Of a stretch of 64,000 bases of DNA, positions 1 through 8,906 are shown one piece after another. The stretch comes from Eubacterium sp. AF36-5BH (GTDB taxonomy: Bacteria; Bacillota; Clostridia; Lachnospirales; Lachnospiraceae). The DNA is taken from the NCBI RefSeq assembly GCF_003460505.1, contig NZ_QTVG01000010.1, positions 1-64,000 of the forward strand, read 5' to 3'. The position numbers and the translations under genes are program-made. A model generated the notes under the pieces. The model was not told the DNA's origin. It searched no databases and saw only the letters and a list, made by a program, of their open reading frames with translations. Numbering within the stretch: position 1 is the first letter of the stretch; the number at the start of each line of letters is the position of its first letter.

Positions 1-283
1 AGCGGGCATTATGATACGCCCCGGTCAGATAGACAGGGGAGTATCATTAAACCCGTCATTTTTGCTTAAAAGCAACAAAGAAGCAAGAAAATAACAAACT
101 GTGTGGCAAAAATTGGCTCCCAGCAAGAAATTCGAAGCCGAAAAGCAACAAAAACAAGATAAATCAAGAAAAATGTTTCTTTCCACATCCGAGAAATCTC
201 CCCTTCCGGAAAATTGCTGTGGGCACGAAGAAAGGCAACAAGTGAAAAAGCAACCTCTGTATATATGGCTTCGGTTAGTTTTT

Positions 284-550
284 TCCCATTGGGACGTAAT
301 ATCACCTATTTTCAAATTTTCAGATACTGTCCGAAAAGTAATATATACAACCAATGCCATTGAAAGTTTAAATTCAACATACAGGAAAGTTAATCGTCAG
401 AGAAGTGTATTTCCAAGCAACAAGGCATTGTTGAAAGCTCTGTTCCTTTCAACCTTTGAAGCAACGAAGAAATGGACAATGACCTTAAGAAACTGGGCTC
501 AGGTGTATGGAGAACTGAGCATTATTTACGAAGGCCGTTTGCCTGAATAG
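284..550 (+). pseudogene. IS256 (mutator) family transposase, C-terminal remnant
   Basis: The open frame over this stretch matches the C-terminal end of IS256/mutator-type DDE transposases: a block with TTNAIESLNSTYRK, then RQRSVFP, LLKALFLSTFEATKKWTM and finally YGELSIIYEGRLPE. Family members are about 390-410 residues, so only the last fifth remains and the catalytic residues are gone. The in-frame sequence upstream (from about 101) does not resemble a transposase, so the junction lies near 280. A hairpin follows the stop. I read it as a dead insertion-sequence end at the edge of the accessory region. Positions 1-283 show nothing else I can identify. Confidence 0.85.
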
Positions 551-552
551 CA

Positions 553-624
553 TAAAAAATACCCAATATCAAGGATGAATATACGCCCGTTATAAAATGG
601 GCGTCCTTGACATGGGTATTTTTA
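553..624 (+). terminator. hairpin after transposase remnant
   Basis: Outer arms AAAAAATACCCA and TGGGTATTTTT enclose AAGGA/TCCTT and GCCCGTT/AATGGGC pairings, followed by a T-run. It could be the terminator of the transposase gene or part of the IS end. Confidence 0.6.
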
Positions 625-800
625 TATGCTAGTTATATAAACAAGAGCTGCAAGCTCATTTCATGAACTTACAGCTCCATCACTTATCATAGAATGTCTA
701 TTTATAGACTTTATTTCACACACTCAAATAACAAATTATTCTATTTTTCTCATTTAGCAAATCTGTTTTAATAGCGTTGACAAATGTGTAAAATGGAACG

Positions 801-1958
801 CTACATTGAATGCTGTGCAAAAGTCACCTCGAAAATCGTTCCCCCAGTCTTGCCTGATTTGATACAAATACTGCCATCATGTGCTCTAACGATTTCACGG
901 ACAAAAGCAAGACCTAGCCCTACGCCACCCAGCTCCCGGCTTCTGGATTTATCCACACGGAAGAATGGCTCGAACACTCTCTCCCTAAGCTCCTTTGGTA
1001 TTCCGCTTCCCGTATCTTCTACAGACAGATAAACATGCTTGTTTCTCTGATATGCGGTTACTGTAACCTGTCCCAGTGGATGATTATATTTGATGGCATT
1101 CTCAACCAGATTGTATACAAGCCTGTAAATAAGGATATCACTGCCTATCATAGTGGCATTCTCACATTTTCCAATCAGCTTTATATTCTTTTCCACGGCA
1201 AGAGGCTCAAGGTCTGCCAAAACCTCTTCAACAATAGCATCCAATATAATTTTATCATCCCTTCCCACCGTCTGAAGCTCACTCATGTCAAGAAGAGTCT
1301 TTACCATCCTGTTTAATTTATCATTTTGTTCCGTAACCATTTTTATGGTCTGCAAAGTGTCTGCATCATTTCCCGGATGAGAGGCAGAATTATATAAATC
1401 AAGCTGTACCTGCATTAATGCTAATGGAGTACGCAGCTCATGTGCTGCATTTGCAGTAAACTGTCTCTGTATCTCAAATGCTTCCGACAGACGCTCAAGC
1501 ATCTTATTGTAAGAAATACCCAGCTGGTTCAGTTCCTTAACATTGTTTTCCTCTATTCTTGAATCAGACAGATTCTGAGCCTGTACCTCTTCAATTTTAT
1601 CTGAAAACTCCCTGATTGGTCTGAGTGCATGCCCGCTTATAAAATAAGTGACGGCACCTCCCAAAAGGGCCAGCAAAACCGTGATTATCAGACTGTTTCT
1701 TTTATAGTCGGCCTTATTATTGTACACCTGAACCGAAAATTCATCCGCAAACTCATCCCACTTATCGTCCGGTATGCTGATATATATTTCATCTGATTTG
1801 TTTCCTTTTTCATTCCCCTGTGACTCTACCGCATCCTGCAGAGAATCGATGTAATGCACACCATTTTTATAGACAAACATAGTCAGGCAGCCACATATAA
1901 TAGCAATACACAATGTAGTAATGCACGTAAGTCTCCACTGTAGCGACATTCTTTTCAT
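801..1958 (-). CDS. HAMP-containing sensor histidine kinase
   Basis: A 385-residue membrane sensor kinase. Two transmembrane segments (about 10-30 and 90-108) flank a short extracytoplasmic sensor, followed by HAMP. The HisKA box has the phospho-acceptor His at about 173 (AAHELRTPLALM), and the ATPase domain has the N box (NLVENAIKYN), G1 (DTGSGIP) and G2 (GGVGLGLAFV). The ATG overlaps the regulator stop by four bases (ATGA) and has a GGAGG-like site inside the upstream gene, so the pair is translationally coupled. The pair is divergent from the redox genes starting at 2729, which makes those a plausible target (inference). The signal sensed cannot be read from sequence. Confidence 0.93.
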   Translation of the reverse strand: MKRMSLQWRLTCITTLCIAIICGCLTMFVYKNGVHYIDSLQDAVESQGNEKGNKSDEIYISIPDDKWDEFADEFSVQVYNNKADYKRNSLIITVLLALLGGAVTYFISGHALRPIREFSDKIEEVQAQNLSDSRIEENNVKELNQLGISYNKMLERLSEAFEIQRQFTANAAHELRTPLALMQVQLDLYNSASHPGNDADTLQTIKMVTEQNDKLNRMVKTLLDMSELQTVGRDDKIILDAIVEEVLADLEPLAVEKNIKLIGKCENATMIGSDILIYRLVYNLVENAIKYNHPLGQVTVTAYQRNKHVYLSVEDTGSGIPKELRERVFEPFFRVDKSRSRELGGVGLGLAFVREIVRAHDGSICIKSGKTGGTIFEVTFAQHSM

Positions 1959-2635
1959 CTGTCAGACTCCTCCCGTATTTTATAGCCTTCACCTACCTTG
2001 TTCTGAATGGGATCATATCCCAGCTTCGCCTTAAGCTTTTTTCTAAGTGAAGACATATGTACCCTGATTGCTCCGCTAAAGCTGTCTGCTGTGGCATCCC
2101 ACACATGCTCTATCAGCTCCTCCTGACTCACCGGTCTGCCTATATTGATAAGTAAATATTCCAAAATACCATTCTCTTTTCTTGTCAGTGGAACCGGCTC
2201 TTCCTTTGCATATGCCTCGCGTTTAATCGTATCAAACTTTATTTCTCCGCATTTAAGACATATATCATTCTGTACAAATTTCCTTCTTGTCAGGCTTCTG
2301 ATACGTGCCTCAAGCTCCTGCAGATGGAATGGTTTTTCCATGTAATCATTTGCTCCTGCATCCAGTCCCTCTACCTTATCAGCAATCTGACCTCTTGCAG
2401 ATAATATCAAAACCTTAGTTTCATCATTGTATTTTCTAAGCTCCTTAAGAAGCTCCATGCCATCCATCCCTGGCAGATTCAAATCCAAAACTATCAGATC
2501 ATAATTCTCCGACAGTATACATTCAAGAGCCTCTTTCCCATCATAACAGGTATCCACCTCATAACCGGCAGAATACAGACTCTTTGCAACCATATCACAT
2601 ATTTGTTTCTCATCCTCAACAATTAATAATCTCAA
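1955..2635 (-). CDS. OmpR/PhoB-family response regulator
   Basis: A 226-residue regulator: receiver domain (LLIVEDE, phospho-acceptor Asp at about 51 in LIVLDLNLPG, then LSARG and the Lys of MEKPF) followed by a winged-helix DNA-binding domain (LTRKENGILEYLL ... VHMSSLRKKL). I place the start at a TTG at 2635: AGGAG lies 6 bases upstream, and the receiver fold begins immediately. A longer reading to 2755 would add about 40 non-homologous residues. It is coupled to the kinase by a four-base overlap. The 93-bp gap to 2729 is the shared divergent promoter region. Confidence 0.92.
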   Translation of the reverse strand: MRLLIVEDEKQICDMVAKSLYSAGYEVDTCYDGKEALECILSENYDLIVLDLNLPGMDGMELLKELRKYNDETKVLILSARGQIADKVEGLDAGANDYMEKPFHLQELEARIRSLTRRKFVQNDICLKCGEIKFDTIKREAYAKEEPVPLTRKENGILEYLLINIGRPVSQEELIEHVWDATADSFSGAIRVHMSSLRKKLKAKLGYDPIQNKVGEGYKIREESDR

Positions 2636-2728
2636 AATGTTCTCCTGCTTCTTAACAATAATTTTACAACCTATATTGTATAATACCAAAGTCAGCTGGT
2701 CAACAATACAACAAAAAGGAGCAACATT

Positions 2729-2872
2729 ATGTTGAAATACCAAAAAACATGTCAAATCATTCTGCTTATCCTTGGTGTATCCATGATAAGCTATGGTGCA
2801 GTCAGAGGTGAGGCGGCTACAGTGCTTGGTAAAGCAATAAAACTATGTCTGGAGTGTGTCGGAATTGGATAA
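2729..2872 (+). CDS. CD1871A-type CXXC mini-protein
   Basis: A 47-residue protein: a hydrophobic segment (IILLILGVSMISYGAVRG) then a short tail ending in LCLECVGIG with a CXXC motif. The ATG is preceded by AAAAAGGAGCAAC. This matches the small CD1871A-like family found beside polyferredoxin and thioredoxin genes in Clostridia. It overlaps the next gene by 17 bases, which implies coupling. Probable role: a membrane-attached thiol or metal partner of the following redox proteins (inference). The family assignment is from memory of size, motif and context. Confidence 0.82.
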   Translation: MLKYQKTCQIILLILGVSMISYGAVRGEAATVLGKAIKLCLECVGIG

Positions 2873-3752
2873 GGAAAAGAAATTACTATCAAGAAAACTG
2901 GCAAAAATACGTGGCTGGATACAGGCCGCAGCAACGCTGCTGACCAATATTCATATTCCAAATTTATTTAAGGGTAAAATATATCAGGGCAATGCAAAAA
3001 CAGTATGCGTACCTGGATTAAACTGCTACTCCTGCCCTGCCGCGACAGGAGCCTGTCCAATAGGGGCATTTCAGGCAGTTGTGGGATCATCAAAATTTAA
3101 GTTTTCATACTACATAACCGGATTTTTTATTTTACTCGGTGTAACTCTCGGCAGATTTATATGTGGTTTTTTGTGCCCATTTGGATGGTTTCAGGATTTA
3201 CTTCATAAAATCCCCGGAAAGAAATTATCCACAGCCAAACTAAAGCCTCTTAGGTACATAAAATATGTCATTCTTATTGTTTTCGTTATACTTCTTCCGA
3301 TGCTTGTAACGAACTCTATAGGAATGGGAGATCCGTTCTTCTGCAAATATATCTGTCCTCAGGGTGTTTTAGAGGGTGCTATACCGTTATCTATTGGAAA
3401 TGCTGCTATCCGTTCTGCGCTGGGAAAGCTTTTTTCTTTCAAGTGTATGATTTTAATTGCAGTGATTGTACTAAGTATCTTATTTTACAGGCCATTCTGT
3501 AAATGGATTTGTCCGCTTGGAGCAATCTACTCATTATTTAATAAGGTCAGCTTGCTCAAAATCACCGTTGATAGCAGCAAATGTGTCGGATGCGGTCAAT
3601 GCTCAAAGGCATGTAAGATGGATGTGGATGTGTGTAAGACACCGGATCACCCCGAGTGCATACGCTGCGGTGCCTGCATAAAGGCCTGTACGAAGGACGC
3701 CATCTGCTACCGGTTTATGGGAAAAACATGTCAAAAAAATGACAACAGATAG
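2856..3752 (+). CDS. NapH-like 4Fe-4S polyferredoxin membrane protein
   Basis: A 298-residue membrane protein with repeated cysteine motifs: CPAATGACPIGAF, CGFLCPFGWFQD, CKYICPQGV and CKWICPLGAIYS between transmembrane helices, then two classical [4Fe-4S] motifs (CVGCGQCSKACK, CIRCGACIKACTKD). This is the NapH/RdxA-type architecture that passes electrons across or along the membrane. The GTG at 2856 is the longest start, but its GGAG is only one base away. A TTG at 2865 has better spacing. It sits between a CXXC mini-protein and a TlpA-like thioredoxin, suggesting electron delivery to an extracytoplasmic thiol system (inference). Confidence 0.9.
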   Translation: MSELDKEKKLLSRKLAKIRGWIQAAATLLTNIHIPNLFKGKIYQGNAKTVCVPGLNCYSCPAATGACPIGAFQAVVGSSKFKFSYYITGFFILLGVTLGRFICGFLCPFGWFQDLLHKIPGKKLSTAKLKPLRYIKYVILIVFVILLPMLVTNSIGMGDPFFCKYICPQGVLEGAIPLSIGNAAIRSALGKLFSFKCMILIAVIVLSILFYRPFCKWICPLGAIYSLFNKVSLLKITVDSSKCVGCGQCSKACKMDVDVCKTPDHPECIRCGACIKACTKDAICYRFMGKTCQKNDNR

Positions 3753-3793
3753 CTATTAAACATTTTACTATTATTTTAAAGGAGAAATTACTC

Positions 3794-4696
3794 ATGAAAA
3801 ACAAATTATCATTTATTTCTATTTTTACACTCTGCATAGCATTATCACTTACAGCATGTGGTGTAAAGCAGGATTCCACAACAGATTCTAAGAACACCCA
3901 GACTGAAGCTGGCTCAGAAGCATCCGGCAAATCAGATTCCAGGCGTGATGATTTATATCAGCAGGAAAATCAGCTTTTTGCAGATCACGCTGATGTGTGG
4001 AACAAGGCATTTGGCATGATGAACAAAAGTGACGCCGATCCAAACGGAAATTATGCTGATTATCTTGCCGGTACCGTAGAATCAAACAAGAATTCATTCA
4101 CAGACGATGAGCTTAAAACACTTAATGAGGATATTGAAACCATACGAAAAATCGAGAAACAGATAGCAGAGCTTGAAAACAAAAATACATCATCAGACGA
4201 TAACAAGAAGGACAGCTCTAAAGCCTCATCTGTATTCAGTGATTTTTCCGGTGAGGATTTTGATGGCAATAAGGTTGATGACAGCCTGTTTTCCGGTAAT
4301 GCAGTAACAGTTGTCAATTTCTGGTTTACCGGCTGCAAACCATGTGTCGCTGAATTATCCAAGCTTAACGAATTAAATGATGCTATCAAATCAATGGGCG
4401 GAGAAGTTGTTGGCATCAACACAGAGACCTTCGATGGCAATAAAACAGCTATCAAAGAGGCTGCCTCTGTTCTTGAAAGCCAGGGTGTCAAATATCGTAA
4501 TCTGTCAATTGATTCCTCTAGTGCTGCCGGTAAATATGCCTCAGAAATCATGGCCTTTCCAACAACTATACTTGTTGACAGAAATGGCAATATTGTAGGC
4601 AAACCAATGCTCGGCGGAATTGATAACAAGGACAACTATGATGCCCTTATGAAGCAGATTCAGTCTGTAATTGATGCAGACAGCACAAATAAATAG
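3794..4696 (+). CDS. TlpA-like thioredoxin-fold lipoprotein
   Basis: A 300-residue exported protein. A lipoprotein signal ends in SLTAC at about residue 21, a charged low-complexity spacer follows, then a TlpA/AhpC-type domain with the active site CKPC at about 181-184 (WFTGCKPCVAEL) and the cis-Pro region (FPTTILVDRNGNIV). It would act on the outer face of the membrane as a disulfide reductase. It lies 41 bp after the polyferredoxin gene with GGAGAAA before the ATG, so it is probably in one operon. A hairpin terminator follows. Confidence 0.92.
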   Translation: MKNKLSFISIFTLCIALSLTACGVKQDSTTDSKNTQTEAGSEASGKSDSRRDDLYQQENQLFADHADVWNKAFGMMNKSDADPNGNYADYLAGTVESNKNSFTDDELKTLNEDIETIRKIEKQIAELENKNTSSDDNKKDSSKASSVFSDFSGEDFDGNKVDDSLFSGNAVTVVNFWFTGCKPCVAELSKLNELNDAIKSMGGEVVGINTETFDGNKTAIKEAASVLESQGVKYRNLSIDSSSAAGKYASEIMAFPTTILVDRNGNIVGKPMLGGIDNKDNYDALMKQIQSVIDADSTNK

Positions 4697-4705
4697 AGGT
4701 CTGCA

Positions 4706-4744
4706 TATAAAAAGCTCCTGTGCATTGCACAGAGAGCTTTTTTG
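4706..4744 (+). terminator. intrinsic terminator of the redox operon
   Basis: AAAAAGCTC and GAGCTTTTTT arms with inner CTGTG/CACAG pairing, then T-run, 10 bp after the thioredoxin stop. Confidence 0.85.
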
Positions 4745-4751
4745 AACATTA

Positions 4752-4988
4752 CTATAATGTAAAGGAATCTTCTGCATCTACCCACATCTGTAAATTCCCA
4801 TCAAGATACAGTCTCGCATATTCTAGTGGTTCATCAATGGCAAGTGTGTTTAATGCACAATTTGATCTGGGTGTGGTTCTCAAATTCTTTTCTGCTTCCC
4901 AGCAGTCAATGCGAAGCATATAGTATGCACCGGTATAAACATCAATGCTGTTTCGTCCGGGATTATATTCTGCAAATATTGTTCTCAT
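4752..4988 (-). CDS. small conserved protein, DUF6061-like
   Basis: A 78-residue acidic protein beginning MRTIFAEYNPGRNSID and containing the phrases TGAYYMLRIDCWEAE and IDEPLEYARL. I recognise this as a small conserved family (DUF6061-like) common in gut Firmicutes, often near integrated elements. AAGGAGAT precedes the start. Function is unknown. The location, between a chromosomal operon and mobile-element debris, fits an accessory gene. Confidence 0.65.
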   Translation of the reverse strand: MRTIFAEYNPGRNSIDVYTGAYYMLRIDCWEAEKNLRTTPRSNCALNTLAIDEPLEYARLYLDGNLQMWVDAEDSFTL

Positions 4989-5354
4989 CGTATCTTATCT
5001 CCTTATCGTTCAATCAATTATTTGCTACAAAAATCAGAAGCATTTCAATCAGTTCACCATGTTACTTTTATTTTGTGTTATACTGTTTTATATAATTTTT
5101 TTGGTCTCCGCTGCCGCTTCGGTCGGCACAGAGCAGAGGTCCACCGGACTTCTTGTGCCCTTGTATTTTCCCTTATCAGAGTTCGTAAACGCTGGTGGGA
5201 CGATATAACACAAGAAAAACAATAAGGGAAAGCTCACCTGGGACAAATCCAGTGTTTTCAATGGTTTGCGGAGAATTTAATAACAAAATATAACAGTTAT
5301 TAAATTTCTTTAAACAGGTGAAATCTCAATCGGAATTTGGAGGGATAGATTTCT
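4989..5354. other. intergenic debris with a GC-rich patch
   Basis: No gene supported. Bases 5101-5210 are distinctly more GC-rich than the flanks and read like the scar of a mobile element. The rest is AT-rich and contains ATAACAGTTATTA-type palindromic sequence near 5295. GGAGGG at 5339-5344 is the ribosome binding site of the next gene. Confidence 0.5.
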
Positions 5355-5879
5355 ATGATTATCAGATATGCAGAAGAGAAAAATTTTATAGAATTGCGAC
5401 AGTTTTATGACGGTATGTGTAAAGTTTTGAGCGGAAAAGATTTTCTGCCGGAGGGAGATAAAGGTGGTTTCCCTCCAGATGAAATGATCAAAGATGCAAT
5501 CAAAGAGAAAAATCAGTTTATCGGTATTGAAGATGGTCGAATTGTTGCGGCGTATATTATGAATCATGATCGTGATGAGGCGTATCACGCAGTTAAATGG
5601 ATTATTGATGCAAATGATAACGAGACAGTAGTTCTTCATGCCTTGCGTGTCCTTCCAGAATATGGAGGTCGTGGATACTCGAAGCAGTTAGTTCAACACG
5701 CAATAGACACAGCAAGGGAAAGAAACCTTAAATCAATTCGTCTTGATTGCATAGAGGGAAATGATATTCCACAGAAAATGTATATGTCGTTTGGATTTAA
5801 GTATGTGGATAAGGTTGAAATCACATATGTTGATATTGGAGTACCGAGGAAGTTCTTCTTATATGAGTTTGTACTCTAA
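5355..5879 (+). CDS. GNAT family N-acetyltransferase
   Basis: A 174-residue single-domain acetyltransferase. It begins MIIRYAEEKNF, has the central strand with HALRVLPEYGGRGYSKQL (the acetyl-CoA binding R-G-x-G-x-S variant of motif A), and ends with IRLDCIEGNDIPQKMYMSFGF (motif B). A GGAGGG site lies 11 bases before the ATG. The substrate is not evident. It stands alone between mobile-element debris and the MATE island. Confidence 0.88.
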   Translation: MIIRYAEEKNFIELRQFYDGMCKVLSGKDFLPEGDKGGFPPDEMIKDAIKEKNQFIGIEDGRIVAAYIMNHDRDEAYHAVKWIIDANDNETVVLHALRVLPEYGGRGYSKQLVQHAIDTARERNLKSIRLDCIEGNDIPQKMYMSFGFKYVDKVEITYVDIGVPRKFFLYEFVL

Positions 5880-6000
5880 TCAAGACATAATAACAGTTAT
5901 ATCTTGAACATTGTACAAACAAATTCCAGTTTGCAGAACTAATAGAGAAATAACATATAAAACAATAAATATGCCGCCACAATTCCGTAATGATTAATGC

Positions 6001-6029
6001 TTGAAAGTCTCCTGAAAGAATGCTATAAT
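6001..6029 (+). promoter_or_regulatory. sigma-A type promoter for the MATE genes
   Basis: TTGAAA at 6001-6006, a 17-bp spacer, then TATAAT at 6024-6029 preceded by TGC (extended -10). This is the best consensus promoter I saw in the window. Confidence 0.75.
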
Positions 6030-6077
6030 ATTGAGCGTAAAATTTGAGTGGACTTTTCCGGATTCGGTCATCTTTTT

Positions 6078-6115
6078 GCCACACAGCTATCTTGTGATAG
6101 CCGTGTGGCTTTTTT
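6078..6115 (+). terminator. hairpin terminator inside the MATE leader (possible attenuator)
   Basis: GCCACACAGCTATC pairs with GATAGCCGTGTGGC over a TTGT loop and is followed by TTTTTTG. It lies between the 6001-6029 promoter and the MATE start at 6191, so transcripts from that promoter meet a terminator first. Confidence 0.75.
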
Positions 6116-6190
6116 GTTGTCTGCATCCTGGAAAATCTGGCAGAACGGAGGATGGAAGCTGCCGGACACTTTGTGGAGAGGAGGGAAAGT

Positions 6191-7531
6191 ATGCAGACCA
6201 ATAATAAAATGGCGGTCGCTCCTGTTGGAAAGCTCATCTGGCAAATGTCGATACCGCCGCTGATTTCCATGTTCCTGCAATATTCCTATAATCTGATAGA
6301 CAGCGCGTTTGTGGCGCGGTTGAGTGAGAATGCATTGACCGCTGTTTCTCTGTCATTCCCGATTACAACATTGATGAATGCAGCGTCTATCTGGATCGGT
6401 GTCGGCGTGAATGTGCTGATAGCAGGGTATCTTGGACAGAAAAAGCAGGATGAGGCAAATGCAACTGTCACACATGGATTGTTACTGGCTTTTGGAATAG
6501 GTGCCTTGCTCAACCTTATGTCATTACTGATTATGAAACCCTATTTTCGGGCATTCACCAATAATGAAGAAATTTATCAGCTGAGCATCGCCTATATGAG
6601 TGTGTGCTCCTTCATGCAAATTCCCAATATGGTGCATATCTCCATCCAGAAGATGATACAGGCCACCGGGAACATGGTCGCTCCCATGTGGTTCCAGATC
6701 GCGGGCGTGGTCGTTAACTTTGTGTTCGACCCCATTCTGATTTTTGGGATTGGTATTTTCCCGGCTATGGGAATCCGCGGCGCTGCGGTAGCTACCGTTG
6801 CAGGCTATCTGCTGTCCATGATTTTGGCATTTGCTTTACTGCTGGGCAAAAAGCAGAAAGTGCAGGTGAAAATCAAAGGCTTTCATTTGAAAAAGCAGAT
6901 GATCTACCGTATTTTTGCCTTTGGCCTGCCATCTTTTATCATGAACGCCCTCAGTTCGTTTGTGGTGACCTTTGTCAATCTTTTTTTGGTGGCGTATTCC
7001 GATACGGCGATCGCTTTCTTCGGCGCATATTTTAAGGTGCAGCAGCTGATTGTTATGACGGTAAACGGCTTGATTCAAGGCTGTTTGCCTGTCATGCGGT
7101 TTAACTACGGCGCAGGCAACAGCGAACGGCTGCATTCAGCTTTCCGATATGGAACTGTTTTGGTCACCGGCATGATGATACTGGGGACGTTGGCTGTCCT
7201 CCTCTTTCCGGCGCAGATTCTGGGATTGTTTACGGCGTCGGAAGCCATGCGCTCCTTTGGAATCTCCGCCATGCGGATCATGGCGGCAAGCTATCTGTTT
7301 TGCGGCCTTTCTACGATGATTTCCACCTATTTTCAGACCACAGAAAAAGTAGGGTCCAGCATAGCGATCCAATTATGCAGGCAAATGCTTTTCCTTGTGC
7401 CTGCCCTGTGGTGTCTGGACAAATTGTTCCAGCTGAACGGAATCTGGCTTGCATTTCCGGTTGCGGAAACCGCCACTTTGCTCGTTGCACTTGTGATGAT
7501 GGCATGGCATCGACGCAAAAATATCTCATAA
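6191..7531 (+). CDS. MATE family efflux transporter
   Basis: A 446-residue multi-helix MATE (multidrug and toxin extrusion) protein. The N-terminal half has PPLISMFLQYSYNLIDS and VSLSFPITTLM, the linker has DPILIFGIGIFPAMGIRGAA, and the second half has NGLIQGCLPVMRFNYGAG. The length is normal for the family. I chose ATG 6191 because AGAGGAGGGA precedes it; an upstream ATG at 6152 has no such site. GC content and codon use are clearly higher than in the surrounding genes, suggesting transfer. It is followed after 22 bp by a second, different MATE gene. It is probably a cation-coupled exporter of drugs or metabolites; the substrate is unknown. Confidence 0.93.
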   Translation: MQTNNKMAVAPVGKLIWQMSIPPLISMFLQYSYNLIDSAFVARLSENALTAVSLSFPITTLMNAASIWIGVGVNVLIAGYLGQKKQDEANATVTHGLLLAFGIGALLNLMSLLIMKPYFRAFTNNEEIYQLSIAYMSVCSFMQIPNMVHISIQKMIQATGNMVAPMWFQIAGVVVNFVFDPILIFGIGIFPAMGIRGAAVATVAGYLLSMILAFALLLGKKQKVQVKIKGFHLKKQMIYRIFAFGLPSFIMNALSSFVVTFVNLFLVAYSDTAIAFFGAYFKVQQLIVMTVNGLIQGCLPVMRFNYGAGNSERLHSAFRYGTVLVTGMMILGTLAVLLFPAQILGLFTASEAMRSFGISAMRIMAASYLFCGLSTMISTYFQTTEKVGSSIAIQLCRQMLFLVPALWCLDKLFQLNGIWLAFPVAETATLLVALVMMAWHRRKNIS

Positions 7532-7553
7532 CGTGTTTTGCGAAGGAGGAATT

Positions 7554-8906
7554 ATGAACGACACTTTCATGAAAGAGAAACCGATATTGCCGCTGATTTT
7601 ATCCATGTCCCTGCCGATGGTGTTATCTATGCTGGTCAACTCCCTCTACAACATTGTGGACAGCTTTTTTGTCGCGCAGATCAGCGAGGAAGCGATGACG
7701 GCGTTATCATTGGTTTACCCGGTTCAAAATTTTATCAATGCGGCTGGAATTGGGTTTGGTGTTGGAATCAACGCAGTGATTGCCTTCTATCTGGGCGCGG
7801 GAGATCACGAAAAAGCAGATCAGACTGCCACACAGGGACTTGTGCTTGCCGTGATTCATGGCGTTGTTATGACAGTCTGCTGTATCGCAATTATGCCGGT
7901 TTTTCTGCGGATGTTCACTGCGTCCGAAGCGGTCATTGAACTTGGCGTCCGCTATTCTGCCGTTGCGTTCGGCTTTACACTCATTGTTACCGTCAGCATG
8001 ATGTTTGAGAAACTGTTCCAGGCAGTAGGAAACATGAAAACGACCATGATCAGCCTGATGTGCGGGTGCATCACAAACATTGTCTTGGACCCCGTTCTGA
8101 TTTTTGGCTATGGCCCATTCCCGGAAATGGGGATTGAAGGCGCAGCGCTGGCCACCGGCATCGGGCAGGTCCTGACGCTTGCGATTTATCTGGTCATCTA
8201 CTTTGTGCGGCCCATTCGCGTGCATATCCGCAGGCAGCACATTCTGCCCGGCAAAAAGATGGTCATAAAGCTGTATTCCATCGGCATTCCCGCAACCCTG
8301 AATCTTGCACTTCCGTCACTTTTGATTTCGGCGCTCAATGCGATTTTGGCCACCTATTCAGAGGTGTATATCCTGGTTTTGGGAATCTATTACAAATTGC
8401 AGACCTTCATCTATCTGCCGGCGAATGGCATTGTGCAGGGGATGCGCCCTTTGATCGGCTATAACTACGGCGCGGGCGAGAGTAAAAGGGTCAGTCAGAT
8501 TTATCAGATCGTCCTGTGCATGAACGGTATCATTATGGTGCTTGGGACCGCGATATGCCTGCTGATTCCCGGCCAGTTGATGGGGCTGTTTACCCACACA
8601 GAAGCGACGATCCAGGCCGGGGAAACCGCCCTGCGCATCATCGGGGCCGGATTTATCGTCTCGGCGGTTTCTGTTACCTCTTCCGGCGCATTGGAGGGAC
8701 TGAGGAAAGGCACGCCCTCCTTGCTGATTTCCCTTTGCCGGTATGTGGTGATCATCCTACCGGCTGCGTTTTGGCTCAGCAGGCTTTTCGGTGCCGTCGG
8801 CGTCTGGCATGCATTTTGGGTCACGGAAGTGATCGCCGCGGTCATTTCCCTTATCATTTACCGCAAGTCGATTGCAAAACCTGTGACGACGGCCCGAAAG
8901 GAATGA
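7554..8906 (+). CDS. MATE family efflux transporter (second copy)
   Basis: A 450-residue MATE protein. Features: LPMVLSMLVNSLYNIVDSFF near the N-terminus, DPVLIFGYGPFPEMGIEGAA in the middle and NGIVQGMRPLIGYNYGAG in the second half. The start at 7554 has AAGGAGGAATT directly upstream. It is only moderately similar to the preceding MATE gene, so the two look like paralogues transferred together rather than a recent duplication, possibly acting as a pair. High GC like its neighbour. The stop overlaps the start of a LysR remnant. Confidence 0.93.
   Translation: MNDTFMKEKPILPLILSMSLPMVLSMLVNSLYNIVDSFFVAQISEEAMTALSLVYPVQNFINAAGIGFGVGINAVIAFYLGAGDHEKADQTATQGLVLAVIHGVVMTVCCIAIMPVFLRMFTASEAVIELGVRYSAVAFGFTLIVTVSMMFEKLFQAVGNMKTTMISLMCGCITNIVLDPVLIFGYGPFPEMGIEGAALATGIGQVLTLAIYLVIYFVRPIRVHIRRQHILPGKKMVIKLYSIGIPATLNLALPSLLISALNAILATYSEVYILVLGIYYKLQTFIYLPANGIVQGMRPLIGYNYGAGESKRVSQIYQIVLCMNGIIMVLGTAICLLIPGQLMGLFTHTEATIQAGETALRIIGAGFIVSAVSVTSSGALEGLRKGTPSLLISLCRYVVIILPAAFWLSRLFGAVGVWHAFWVTEVIAAVISLIIYRKSIAKPVTTARKE

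Noticed and set aside
101..283. Coding extension upstream of the IS256 remnant
   Set aside because: The in-frame residues have no resemblance to a transposase or anything else I recognise, so the frame is open by chance.
2636..2755. Longer response-regulator start at 2755
   Set aside because: It would add about 40 residues with no homology, overlap the divergent promoter, and lacks a ribosome site; the TTG at 2635 has a good one.
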